Shown here in pieces: positions 23,695 to 31,668 of a DNA stretch of 39,675 nt. How positions within the stretch are numbered: position 1 is the first letter of the stretch; every line of letters starts with the position of its first letter. The DNA comes from Collinsella aerofaciens (GTDB lineage Bacteria; Actinomycetota; Coriobacteriia; Coriobacteriales; Coriobacteriaceae): NCBI GenBank assembly GCA_030841765.1, contig JAUUSS010000007.1:1-39675 (forward strand), written 5' to 3'. A model generated the notes under the pieces. That model was not told where the DNA came from. It was given only the letters and a program-made list of their open reading frames with translations, and did no database searches. Position numbers and translations under genes: made by a program.

Positions 23695-23748
23695 GCGGGC
23701 CCCGTATTGCCCGGCGCCGTTAGGAGCGCCGGTCAATACGGGGCCCGC
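23695..23748 (+). terminator. Large GC-rich hairpin after the PNPOx pair
   Basis: Arms of 23 nt (23695-23717 and 23726-23748) pair at 22 positions around the loop CGTTAGGA. The core is GCGGGCCCCGTATTG. There is no T tract after it, so it may be a factor-assisted terminator or a repeat element. Confidence 0.6.
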
Positions 23749-23792
23749 TCAATTTGTCAATTCCTTCAAGCGAATGTGTCGGGAATGTTTCA

Positions 23793-23863
23793 ATGCATGA
23801 ATATGCAAGCCATTTACGTGTTCATGCATCTTTTGGTGCTAAAGTTTCAACCCACTTCATAAC
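23793..23863 (+). promoter_or_regulatory. argC promoter region with candidate ArgR operator
   Basis: ATGCATGAA (23793-23801) and TTCATGCAT (23821-23829) are perfect inverted repeats, and the first overlaps a second near-palindrome TGCATGAATATGCA (23794-23807). They precede TTGGTG (23833-23838) and TTCATA (23856-23861), a plausible -35/-10 pair at 17 nt. ARG boxes bound by ArgR are AT-rich and contain TGCAT/TGAAT-like half sites, so arginine repression is a reasonable guess. Confidence 0.45.
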
Positions 23864-23914
23864 GACCACTGCGAAATGCGCATCGGTGCATAAATCGCAG
23901 ACAAGGAGTCTGAT

Positions 23915-24985
23915 ATGTCATTGAAGGTTGGAATCGTCGGCGCGGCTGGATATGCCGGAGCCGAGCTCATTCGCCTCGTGCTCGGCCATCCCGAGTTTGA
24001 ACTTGTTGCCATTACGTCCAACGCCGATGCCGGCCAGCCGCTGTCCGCGGTGTATCCGAGCTTTGCTGGCGTGAGCGATCTGGTTTTCACCACGCATGAC
24101 GCCCCCGAGCTTAAGAGCTGCGATGCGGTTTTTCTTGCCGTGCCGCACACGGCTGCCATGGCACAGGTGCCCGCGCTGCTTGCATCGGGCGTCTCCTGCT
24201 TCGATTTGTCTGCCGACTATCGTCTGAGCGATCCGGCCGTGTTCGAGGCGTGGTATGCCGCCGCGCATACGAGCCCCGAGCTGCTCAAGACGCGTGCTTT
24301 CGGCCTCCCCGAGCTGTTCTGCCAGGACTTAGAGACCGCTGCTTCCAGCCATGCCGACGGCAAACCCGTGCTGGTCGCCTGCGCCGGTTGCTATCCCACC
24401 GCAACGAGCCTTGCTGCCGCTCCTGCCGTGCGTGCGGGCTGGGTGGCCGAGAACGGTCCCGTGATTGTCGATGCCATCAGCGGTGTAACGGGTGCCGGCA
24501 AGTCCTGCAACGCTCGTACGCATTTTTGCAGCGCCGACGAGAACTTGGAGGCCTACGGCGTGGGCAAGCATCGCCACACGCCCGAGATTGAGCAAATCCT
24601 TGGCCTGACCGATCGCGTCGTCTTCACCCCGCATCTGGCACCGCTCAAGCGCGGCCTGCTCTCCACGGTGACGCTGCCGCTCACGCCGCAGGCCATCGAC
24701 TCCCTGGCTCTTGAGGATGTCGTCGACTATTACAAGCAGTTTTACGCTGGACGCACCTTTGTGCGCGTGCTCGATGCCGGCCAGCAGCCCAAGACGGCTT
24801 CGGTCGTCGGCACCAACGCCGCCCAGATTGGCCTTGCGTTCAACAAGCGCGCGGGCGTGCTGGTGGCGACGGGCGCCATCGACAATCTGTGCAAGGGCGC
24901 TGCGGGCCAAGCGGTCCAGTGCGCCAATATCGTCTTTGGCTTTGACGAGCGACGAGGCTTGCCCACAGTGGCGTGCCCGGTGTAG
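23915..24985 (+). CDS. argC: N-acetyl-gamma-glutamyl-phosphate reductase
   Basis: Third enzyme of arginine/ornithine synthesis; reduces N-acetylglutamyl phosphate to the semialdehyde with NADPH. KVGIVGAAGYAGAELIRLV is the N-terminal nucleotide-binding fold, CAGCYPTATSLA holds the catalytic Cys, and KHRHTPEIEQILG and FTPHLAPLKRGLLSTV are C-terminal family motifs. 356 residues, slightly above the usual ~345. AAGGAG lies before the ATG. It is first in the argC-J-B-D run. Confidence 0.97.
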   Translation: MSLKVGIVGAAGYAGAELIRLVLGHPEFELVAITSNADAGQPLSAVYPSFAGVSDLVFTTHDAPELKSCDAVFLAVPHTAAMAQVPALLASGVSCFDLSADYRLSDPAVFEAWYAAAHTSPELLKTRAFGLPELFCQDLETAASSHADGKPVLVACAGCYPTATSLAAAPAVRAGWVAENGPVIVDAISGVTGAGKSCNARTHFCSADENLEAYGVGKHRHTPEIEQILGLTDRVVFTPHLAPLKRGLLSTVTLPLTPQAIDSLALEDVVDYYKQFYAGRTFVRVLDAGQQPKTASVVGTNAAQIGLAFNKRAGVLVATGAIDNLCKGAAGQAVQCANIVFGFDERRGLPTVACPV

Positions 24986-25021
24986 CACATTCGATTGTTA
25001 ACGATTTGGTAGTCGGGCATC

Positions 25022-25037
25022 GAGTGGGGCGCCACTC
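25022..25037 (+). other. Small hairpin in the argC-argJ gap
   Basis: GAGTGG-GGCG-CCACTC is a perfect 6-bp hairpin in a 134-bp gap. No T tract follows, so it does not look like a strong terminator. Confidence 0.35.
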
Positions 25038-25119
25038 TTAAGCTGGTCTCATGATCACGACTGGCATGGCGCACCAACCGATGTCCGTTTTTTGTTTGAC
25101 ATAAGGAGTCATAAAGACG

Positions 25120-26388
25120 ATGAATACCGAGCTGTTTGATATCAAGATTCGCGCCGTCGAGGGTGGCGTTACGGCAGCGGCCGGCTTTAAGGCCGCAGGC
25201 ATCCATGCGGGATTTCGGAAGAACCCCGAGCGTCTGGATTACGCGCTCGTCGTGCCCGATAAACCCTGTCCCGGCGCTGGAGTGTTTACCACCAATCGCT
25301 TTTGCGCGGCGCCCGTGCAGGTGAGCCGCGCCAACCTGGGCGGTGCCGACAAGGGTTACGGTATCATCGCCGGCGTTTCGGTCAACTCCGGCAATGCCAA
25401 CGCCGCCACGGGTGAGACCGGCCTTGCATGTGCGCGCGAGACGTGCAGCATCGCATCGCAGGTCATCGGCTGCGAGCCCCAGCAGATTCTGGTTGCCTCC
25501 ACGGGTGTGATTGGCCAGATTCTGCCGATCGACACGTTTGAGACCGCCATTCCTGCTGCCTACGAGGCACTTTCCGCCCATGGTGGCGCCGATGCCGCTC
25601 GCGCCATCATGACGACCGACACGCACTCCAAGGAGTACGCCGTGTCCTACGTCAGTGAGGCTGCGGGCCATGCGGGCAACGTCTATTCGGTAGGCGGAAT
25701 GTGCAAGGGCTCGGGCATGATTATGCCCAACATGGCCACCATGATCGCAGTTATCACCACCGATGCCCCCGTCGAGCCTGCGGCACTTCATGCCCTGCTG
25801 CTCTCGACCGTCAAGCAGACCTTTAACAAGGTAACGGTCGATTCCGACACCTCGACCAACGACACCTGCATCATGCTTGCCTCCGGCGCCGCTGCCGCAG
25901 ATGCCGAGCCTATCGTCGAGGGCTCCGATGCCTTCGACGAGTTGGCATTTGCCGTGCACGAGGTGTGCGAGAGCCTGGCGCGCAATATCGCCGCCGATGG
26001 CGAGGGCGCATCCAAGCTTGTTACGGTCAACGTTACCGGCGCCGTGAACGACGAGGAGGCCGATATCGCCGCTCGTGCCGTTGCCAACTCGCCGCTCGTT
26101 AAGACCTGCATCGCCGGCCACGACTGCAACTGGGGCCGCGTTGCCATGGCGCTTGGCAAGTGCGGCGTGAAGTTTAATCAGGAAGACGTTTCCATCGACA
26201 TGATGGGCATGCCCGTCTGTCGCGACGGTCTGACTGTTCCCTTTGACGAGGACGAGGCTCTACGACGTTTCGAGGCGCCCGAGATCGTGATCTCGGCCGA
26301 CCTGGGCGCAGGCGACGCGGCAACGACCGTGTGGACCTGCGACCTCACGCATGAGTATATCTCCATCAACGGCGATTACCGTTCCTAG
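25120..26388 (+). CDS. argJ: Bifunctional ornithine acetyltransferase/N-acetylglutamate synthase
   Basis: 422 residues, normal for ArgJ. It transfers the acetyl group of acetylornithine to glutamate, giving ornithine and recycling acetyl. The self-cleavage and catalytic site is visible as KGSGMIMPNMATMIAV, with the nucleophilic Thr at residue 207. GVTAAAGFKAAGIHAG near the N-terminus and the ending TVWTCDLTHEYISINGDYRS are family marks. Whether it also makes N-acetylglutamate from acetyl-CoA cannot be told from sequence by eye; no separate argA is in the window. AAGGAG is 12 nt before the ATG. Confidence 0.97.
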   Translation: MNTELFDIKIRAVEGGVTAAAGFKAAGIHAGFRKNPERLDYALVVPDKPCPGAGVFTTNRFCAAPVQVSRANLGGADKGYGIIAGVSVNSGNANAATGETGLACARETCSIASQVIGCEPQQILVASTGVIGQILPIDTFETAIPAAYEALSAHGGADAARAIMTTDTHSKEYAVSYVSEAAGHAGNVYSVGGMCKGSGMIMPNMATMIAVITTDAPVEPAALHALLLSTVKQTFNKVTVDSDTSTNDTCIMLASGAAAADAEPIVEGSDAFDELAFAVHEVCESLARNIAADGEGASKLVTVNVTGAVNDEEADIAARAVANSPLVKTCIAGHDCNWGRVAMALGKCGVKFNQEDVSIDMMGMPVCRDGLTVPFDEDEALRRFEAPEIVISADLGAGDAATTVWTCDLTHEYISINGDYRS

Positions 26389-26469
26389 ATTCCAGGCACG
26401 CTGCGCATCTTGCCGCGATTGCCGACAGCGGAGCACGGCGCGATAACGATACGAAAGACGAGGCAGATT

Positions 26470-27450
26470 ATGAAATTCGCACGCGATTGTCGTTCGAGCG
26501 AATCCAACGAAGCAACCGCGCAGCTGCTGTTCGAAGCGCTGCCGTGGATTAAGAACCTGACCGGCAAGACGGTTGTTATCAAATATGGCGGAGCCGCCAT
26601 GGTTGATGAGCAGCTGCGCCGCGACGTGATGAGCGACATCGTTTTGCTCAAGATCATCGGTATGCGTCCCGTCATCGTGCACGGCGGCGGCAAGGCTATC
26701 AACGAGGCGCTCAGCCACTATGACATCCCCGTCGAGTTTAAGAACGGCCAGCGCGTGACCACGCCGGCGACTATGGATATCGTGCGCGAGGTACTGGGCG
26801 GCAAGGTCAACCAGGAGTTGGTTGCTGCCATCAACCACCACGGTAACCTGGCCGTGGGCGTGTCGGGCAGCGATGCCGGCACGCTCATCGCCGAGCCGCT
26901 CGACCCCGAGCTCGGTCGTGTGGGCAAAGTGACGCACGTCAACACCGACTATATCGAGCGCTTACTCGATAGCGAGTACATCCCCGTCATCGCTACCGTC
27001 GCGGCGGGGGAGGACGGCGGTTTCTTCAACATCAACGCCGACACCGCCGCCGGTGCCGTTGCCGCGGCGCTCCACGCGCATAAGGCGATCTTTTTGACCG
27101 ATGTCGATGGCCTGTACAAGGACTTTAGCGACAAGGACTCGCTTATCTCCAACCTAACGCTCGACGAGGTTAACGAAATGCTCTACGGCGGCGAGGTCGA
27201 TAAGGGCATGATTCCCAAGCTGCGTGCGGCCGTCGATGCGCTTACCGGCGGCGTATTTCGTGCCCACATCATTAACGGTACTACGCCGCATTCGCTGCTC
27301 CTGGAGCTGCTGACCGATGCCGGCGTCGGCACCGTGATCCATTCCACCGAGACGGCTTACGAGTTCGATACGCATCCGCATCCGCTTTCGACGTTTGCTG
27401 CGCGTCTGACCGAAAACCTTGACGAGGTCGAGAAACTTCAGACGGTCTAG
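26470..27450 (+). CDS. argB: Acetylglutamate kinase
   Basis: Phosphorylates N-acetylglutamate, the second and often feedback-controlled step. KTVVIKYGGAAM, IVHGGGKAINEAL and a C-terminal block of the amino-acid kinase fold (FLTDVDGLYKDFSDKDSLIS) are present. At 326 residues it is about 30 longer than typical. The N-terminal ~25 residues (FARDCRSSESNEATAQLL), which could include the extra helix found in arginine-sensitive hexameric enzymes, and the tail (FDTHPHPLSTFAARLTENLD) account for this. The start is ATG 26470; the open frame upstream to 26410 has no site. Confidence 0.96.
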   Translation: MKFARDCRSSESNEATAQLLFEALPWIKNLTGKTVVIKYGGAAMVDEQLRRDVMSDIVLLKIIGMRPVIVHGGGKAINEALSHYDIPVEFKNGQRVTTPATMDIVREVLGGKVNQELVAAINHHGNLAVGVSGSDAGTLIAEPLDPELGRVGKVTHVNTDYIERLLDSEYIPVIATVAAGEDGGFFNINADTAAGAVAAALHAHKAIFLTDVDGLYKDFSDKDSLISNLTLDEVNEMLYGGEVDKGMIPKLRAAVDALTGGVFRAHIINGTTPHSLLLELLTDAGVGTVIHSTETAYEFDTHPHPLSTFAARLTENLDEVEKLQTV

Positions 27451-27519
27451 CTGACCCGCAGCCGCCCCATTCCTGCACCCATAGCCCCGCGCCGGCTGGC
27501 GCCCAACGAAAGGCATCCC

Positions 27520-28803
27520 ATGTCACTTGCAGCTCAGCAATCGCTTGAATCCCATTACGTTATGCATACCTTTGGCCGCTCTCCGGTCGAGTTTGTCGAG
27601 GGTCACGGCATGAAGCTCACCGGCGACGATGGCCGTGAGTACCTCGACTTTCTTGCCGGCATCGGCGTGTGCAGCCTAGGTCATGGCGACCCTGCTGTGC
27701 TCTCGGCGCTCGAGGCGCAGACCAAAAAGCTCATGCATGTCTCCAATTACTTTTACATCGAGCAGCGCGGACAGGTCGCGGCGCTGCTGTCCAAGCTTGC
27801 TAACGACGACGTAGATGGTGCGCGCGTGCTTGCCGATGCCATTGCCGCCGGCGATGAGACCACGGCAGCTGCTCTTGGTGCCCCGGCTGCGGATGAGCAG
27901 GTTTGGGAGACCTTCTTTGCCAACTCTGGCGCCGAGGCCAACGAGGGCTCGATGAAGCTCGCGCGCCTGTACGCCAAGCGTGCCGGTAATGGCGGCAACA
28001 CCATCGTGTGCATGCGCGGCGGCTTCCACGGCCGTACGCTCGAGACCATTGCCGCCACCATGCAGGATTGGCTGCAGGACAGCTTCCGCCCGCTGCCGGG
28101 TGGCTTTGTGGCCTGCACGCCCAACGATGTGGATGAGCTGCGTGCGATCTTTAAGCAGCTGGGGAGCGAAATTTGTGCCGTGATGCTCGAGCCGATCCAG
28201 GGTGAGAGCGGTGTGCATCCCATGACCGAGGAGTTTATGGCTACGGCGCGCGACCTGGCACACGAAGTGGGCGCCGTGCTTATCGCCGACGAGGTCCAGT
28301 GCGGCATCTTCCGCTCCGGCAAGCCGTTTGCGTTCCAGACCTATGGCGTGGAGCCCGACATCATGAGCCTTGCCAAGGGCATTGCTGATGGCGTGCCCAT
28401 GGGTGCCGTCGTGGCGAAGAAGGAGATTGCCGACGTGTTTAAGCCGGGCGACCACGGCTCGACCTTTGGCGGTAGCTGCTTGGCCATCGCGGCGTGTGCC
28501 GCGACGCTCTCCGCGCTTGTGCGTGGCGATTATGCCGAGCATGCTGCCAAGGTGGGTGCCTATATGGAGGCAAAGCTCGCCAAGCTGCCGCACGTGACCG
28601 AGGTACGTGGTCGCGGCTTGATGCTCGGCTGTGATTTGGATGATGCCGCGGGCGACGCGCATGGTGTTGTTGCCCGCGCGCTGGCCGCCGGTGCCGTGAT
28701 CAACGCTACGGGTGCGCATACGCTGCGTTTCCTGCCGCCACTCGTCTGCGAGGAAGCCGACGTGGACAGTCTGATCGAGATCCTGTCGGGTGTTTTGGGC
28801 TAA
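27520..28803 (+). CDS. argD: Acetylornithine aminotransferase
   Basis: PLP-dependent class III aminotransferase converting N-acetylglutamate semialdehyde to acetylornithine. FFANSGAEANEGSMKLAR, GGFHGRTLETIAAT, LIADEVQCGIFRSGKPFAF and SLAKGIADGVPMGA with the PLP Lys at residue 286 are present. 427 residues, longer than the usual ~400: residues ~95-127 (NDDVDGARVLADAIAAGDET and following, Ala-rich) form an insertion just before the FFANSGAEAN block. There is only a 69-nt gap after argB, with no terminator, so the four arg genes likely form one operon. Confidence 0.95.
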   Translation: MSLAAQQSLESHYVMHTFGRSPVEFVEGHGMKLTGDDGREYLDFLAGIGVCSLGHGDPAVLSALEAQTKKLMHVSNYFYIEQRGQVAALLSKLANDDVDGARVLADAIAAGDETTAAALGAPAADEQVWETFFANSGAEANEGSMKLARLYAKRAGNGGNTIVCMRGGFHGRTLETIAATMQDWLQDSFRPLPGGFVACTPNDVDELRAIFKQLGSEICAVMLEPIQGESGVHPMTEEFMATARDLAHEVGAVLIADEVQCGIFRSGKPFAFQTYGVEPDIMSLAKGIADGVPMGAVVAKKEIADVFKPGDHGSTFGGSCLAIAACAATLSALVRGDYAEHAAKVGAYMEAKLAKLPHVTEVRGRGLMLGCDLDDAAGDAHGVVARALAAGAVINATGAHTLRFLPPLVCEEADVDSLIEILSGVLG

Positions 28804-28939
28804 CGCGGCGCAATAACTCAATTTGGACCGAGTTCCGGACTGCGGACGTGCCCTATGCGGCATGATTCAGCGGTCTGGAGCCCGTTTTGCCTTAGATTTG
28901 CTAAGGCAGGGAGACCTGCTGGTCAAAAAACATCAAATA

Positions 28940-28952
28940 TGAGTACTGTTAC
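28940..28952 (+). repeat. TGAGTACTG motif, forward copy
   Basis: TGAGTACTGTTAC; its inverted partner is at 29104-29116 (12 of 13 positions). Confidence 0.5.
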
Positions 28953-29103
28953 CGATTTGGTAGCAGCAATTTTGGAATAATAAGGCCAGATGGCAAGTCG
29001 AAATGGCGATGAATACACGATTTTGATCTGACTGTTAGTCCTTATAATGGACATATGTTGCGTAACCTAAGCAAACACTATCTGTTTATATGTTGCAAGC
29101 AAA

Positions 29104-29116
29104 GTAGCAGTACTCA
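29104..29116 (-). repeat. TGAGTACTG motif, reverse copy
   Basis: On the minus strand it reads TGAGTACTGCTAC, continuing TTTGCTTGCAACATAT. With 28940-28952 it brackets about 150 bp. Confidence 0.5.
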
Positions 29117-29159
29117 TTTTTGCCATTATTTGGCCACGGCCTTTGTGACAGACGTGCTG

Positions 29160-29244
29160 GCGGGTTCGAATCCCATGCGCTGGGCCCAAAAAAGAAAGGC
29201 TCCCATTGCTGGGAGCCTATCAAATCAGTGGTGGGCGATGAGGG
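29160..29244. repeat. 85-nt unit, copy A (tRNA-Val 3' end plus terminator)
   Basis: It has the same length and the same ends as copy B at 29344-29428 (184 nt apart): GCGGGTTCGAATCCCATG on the left and TGGTGGGCGATGAGGG on the right. The right end equals the last 16 nt of tRNA-Val including CCA on the minus strand. The middle differs but keeps a hairpin (AGGCTCCCA-TTGC-TGGGAGCCT, 29197-29218), followed on the minus strand by a T-rich run. Confidence 0.8.
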
Positions 29245-29343
29245 GTGTCCGCGTGCGGCTCCGCCGCCCGCATCCGCTTCGTCGCTTCGCTCCTCGCGTG
29301 CTGCGCTGGAAAACGCTTCGCGTTTCCTCAGCTCCGCACCCTT

Positions 29344-29428
29344 GCGGGTTCGAATCCCATGAAATGGGCCCAAACAAAAACGGTCCCCTTTCGAGGACCG
29401 TTTCCAATTCAATGGTGGGCGATGAGGG
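29344..29428. repeat. 85-nt unit, copy B
   Basis: Partner of copy A. It overlaps the 3' end of the intact tRNA-Val gene and contains that gene's terminator hairpin. GGGTTCGAATCCC at its left end resembles a tRNA T-arm read on the plus strand, but no complete plus-strand tRNA can be folded. Confidence 0.8.
29376..29402 (-). terminator. Terminator of tRNA-Val
   Basis: On the minus strand AACGGTCC pairs with GGACCGTT around an 8-nt loop and is followed by TTTTTG. It lies 10 nt after the tRNA CCA end. Confidence 0.8.
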
Positions 29429-29488
29429 ATTCGAACCCCCAGCCTTGTGCGTGTAAAGCACCTGCGCTAACCGTTGCGCCAATCGCCC
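29413..29488 (-). tRNA. tRNA-Val (anticodon TAC)
   Basis: A 76-nt cloverleaf on the minus strand. The acceptor GGGCGAT pairs with ATCGCCC, with discriminator A and an encoded CCA. The anticodon stem-loop GTGC-TTTACAC-GCAC gives TAC, and the T-arm GGGGGTTCGAATCCCTC is standard. A TATACT (-10) lies upstream at 29499-29504 on the minus strand. Its 3' end is duplicated at 29229-29244. Confidence 0.95.
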
Positions 29489-29618
29489 GTGCGGAGAGAG
29501 TATAGCAAAACAATCGCCTCATTCACCTCATATCCATTAAAGGTAACTCGCGCGTGTCACAGCGGAGCTGATTCAGTTGAGATTGCCTGAACATTCCGCC
29601 CCTCTTTACGCCCTCGGG

Positions 29619-29624
29619 TATACT
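29619..29624 (+). promoter_or_regulatory. -10 element of asnB
   Basis: TATACT, about 50 nt before the asnB start, is a good -10. No clear -35 is visible at 16-18 nt. Confidence 0.35.
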
Positions 29625-29675
29625 CAAAAGCTACTGATTCGATTTGATGCCCAGCAACAGCAGAGGGGATAGTAT

Positions 29676-31556
29676 ATGTGCGGTTTTGTCGGTTTTGTCG
29701 GTGGGACGGATAACCAATCCGAGGTGCTCACCAAGATGATGGACCGCATCGTCCATCGCGGTCCCGACATGGGCGGTCAGTTTATCGACGGCCGCGTTGC
29801 CCTCGGCTTCCGCCGCCTGTCGATCCTCGACCTGACCGAGGCCGGCGCCCAACCTATGGCCAACGAGGACGGTAGCGTCGTCATTGTCTTCAACGGTGAG
29901 ATCTACAACTTCCAAGAACTCCGTTCCGAGCTCGAAGCCAAGGGCTACAAGTTCCATTGCGGCGCCGACACCGAGAGCCTCCTGCACGGCTACGAGGAGT
30001 GGGGCGAGGCCGTCCTCGATCGCCTGCGCGGTATGTACGCCTTCGTCATCTGGGACAAAAAGAAGAACAAGCTTTTTGGCGCCCGCGACATCTTTGGCAT
30101 CAAGCCGCTTTACTACTATCCCATGGCCGATGCGGGCGACGGCGCTCCGGGCGTGCTCTTTGGTTCCGAGATCAAGAGCTTCCTGGACTACCCGCACTTC
30201 CACAAGGCGGTCAACAAAAAGGCCCTGCGTCCGTACATGACGCTGCAGTATTCGGCAACCGAGGAGACCTTCTTCGAGGGTGTCTACAAGCTGCCGCCGG
30301 CGCACTACTTTACCGTCGATATCCCGACCGGCAAGATGAACATCGAGCGCTACTGGGATTGCGATTACTCTGCCGTCGAGAAGCCGTTCGAGGAGTACGT
30401 CGACGAGCTGGACGAGGTCGTGCACGAGAGCGTCGAGGCCCATCGCATCGCCGACGTCAAGGTCGCGTCGTTCCTCTCCGGTGGCGTCGACTCTAGCTAC
30501 ATCGCCGCTTGCCTCATGCCCGACAAGACCTTCTCGGTGGGCTTTGACTACAAGAACTTCAACGAGACCAACTACGCCAAGGAGCTTTCCGATAAGCTCG
30601 GCGTCGAAAACGTTCGCAAGATGATTACCGCCGACGAGTTCTTCGGTGCGCTCGAGGATATCCAGTATCACATGGACGAGCCGCAGTCCAACCTGTCTTC
30701 CGTGCCGCTGTGGTTCTTGGCCGAGATGGCCCGCAAGGACGTTACCGTCGTGCTTTCGGGCGAAGGCGCCGACGAACTCTTTGGCGGCTACGCCTACTAC
30801 GAGGATACGGTTCCGGTGCGCAAGTACAAAAAGATGGTGCCGCTGCCCATCCGTCGCGCGCTCGGTAACCTGGCGCTGCATATGCCGTACTTCAAGGGAC
30901 ATAACTTCCTGGTCAAGGGTGCCGAGATCCCCGAGAAGTCGTTCCTGGGACAGGCTCTGGTATGGCCGGAGCGCGAGGTCGACGGCGTGCTCAAGCCCGA
31001 GTACAACACCGGCGACGGCGCCTTTGAGCTCGCTGCACCCATCTACGCACGCGTGAAGGGTCAGCCCGAACTGGTCAAGAAGCAGTACCTGGACATGAAC
31101 ATGTGGCTCCCGGGCGACATTCTGCTCAAGGCCGACAAGATGTGCATGGCGCACTCGCTGGAGCTGCGCGTGCCCTTCCTGGACCGCAAAGTCATGGAGT
31201 TCGCCGAGCACATTCCCGATCGCTACCGCATCAACGAGAACGGCAACAAGCAGGTACTCCGCCACGCTGCCAACAAGTCGCTGCCCGATGAGTGGGCCAC
31301 CCGTCCCAAGGTGGGCTTCCCGGTGCCGATTGTCTACTGGCTGCGCGAGCAAAAGTGGTACGACTATGTCAAGGAGTACTTCACCGCGCCGTGGGCAAGT
31401 GAGTTCTTCAATACCGACGAGCTCATGCACCTGCTCGATCTGCACTTTGCGGGCAAGGGCGATTTCCAGCGCAAGATCTATACGCCGCTCGTGTTCCTGG
31501 TGTGGTACAAGCGCTTCTTTATCGACGAGGACCAGCCCGCTGTTCAGGCTGCCTAG
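29676..31556 (+). CDS. asnB: Asparagine synthase (glutamine-hydrolysing)
   Basis: Makes asparagine from aspartate, ATP and glutamine. The N-terminal glutaminase domain starts MCGFVGFVGG with Cys2 as nucleophile, and MDRIVHRGPDMGG, RLSILDL and FNGEIYNFQEL follow. The C-terminal synthetase domain has the ATP pyrophosphatase loop SGGVDSS at residues 268-274 and LSGEGADELFGGYAYY. 626 residues, as in the long AsnB class. AGAGGGG precedes the ATG. A good terminator follows at 31582. Confidence 0.96.
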   Translation: MCGFVGFVGGTDNQSEVLTKMMDRIVHRGPDMGGQFIDGRVALGFRRLSILDLTEAGAQPMANEDGSVVIVFNGEIYNFQELRSELEAKGYKFHCGADTESLLHGYEEWGEAVLDRLRGMYAFVIWDKKKNKLFGARDIFGIKPLYYYPMADAGDGAPGVLFGSEIKSFLDYPHFHKAVNKKALRPYMTLQYSATEETFFEGVYKLPPAHYFTVDIPTGKMNIERYWDCDYSAVEKPFEEYVDELDEVVHESVEAHRIADVKVASFLSGGVDSSYIAACLMPDKTFSVGFDYKNFNETNYAKELSDKLGVENVRKMITADEFFGALEDIQYHMDEPQSNLSSVPLWFLAEMARKDVTVVLSGEGADELFGGYAYYEDTVPVRKYKKMVPLPIRRALGNLALHMPYFKGHNFLVKGAEIPEKSFLGQALVWPEREVDGVLKPEYNTGDGAFELAAPIYARVKGQPELVKKQYLDMNMWLPGDILLKADKMCMAHSLELRVPFLDRKVMEFAEHIPDRYRINENGNKQVLRHAANKSLPDEWATRPKVGFPVPIVYWLREQKWYDYVKEYFTAPWASEFFNTDELMHLLDLHFAGKGDFQRKIYTPLVFLVWYKRFFIDEDQPAVQAA

Positions 31557-31581
31557 CCTCGGCTTACGAACGCCTGCGCGT

Positions 31582-31606
31582 AACGGCTCCTCCGGGAGCC
31601 GTTTTT
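31582..31606 (+). terminator. Rho-independent terminator of asnB
   Basis: AACGGCTCC-TCCG-GGAGCCGTT followed by a T run. Confidence 0.92.
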
Positions 31607-31668
31607 GCGTGGGTGCGTTTCAGTTACTATAAAAGCCGTCCCTGCCAAATGGCTGAGAAAGGTGAAAG

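Larger units (their letters stand above)
28804..29159. other. Intergenic tract after argD, no gene seen
   Basis: It holds several small hairpins (GCCTTAG-ATTTG-CTAAGGC at 28889-28907; GCAGG-GAGA-CCTGC at 28906-28919), an inverted pair of TGAGTACTG(T/C)TAC at 28940 and 29104, and an isolated TATAAT at 29043-29048. It is more AT-rich than the surroundings. No open frame here has a recognisable product. Confidence 0.5.

Noticed and set aside
29155..29190. A plus-strand tRNA ending in GGGTTCGAATCCCATG...GGGCCCA
   Set aside because: Only a T-arm-like piece is present. No anticodon arm or D arm can be found upstream and the T-stem outer pairs fail.
29055..29505. Plus- and minus-strand frames of 85-133 codons around tRNA-Val
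   Set aside because: They run through the tRNA, its terminator and the duplicated module; the peptides are typical read-through of T-arm sequence.
29631..31445. 604-codon open frame antisense to asnB
   Set aside because: Same codon-bias shadow; its end overlaps the asnB promoter and no family features appear.
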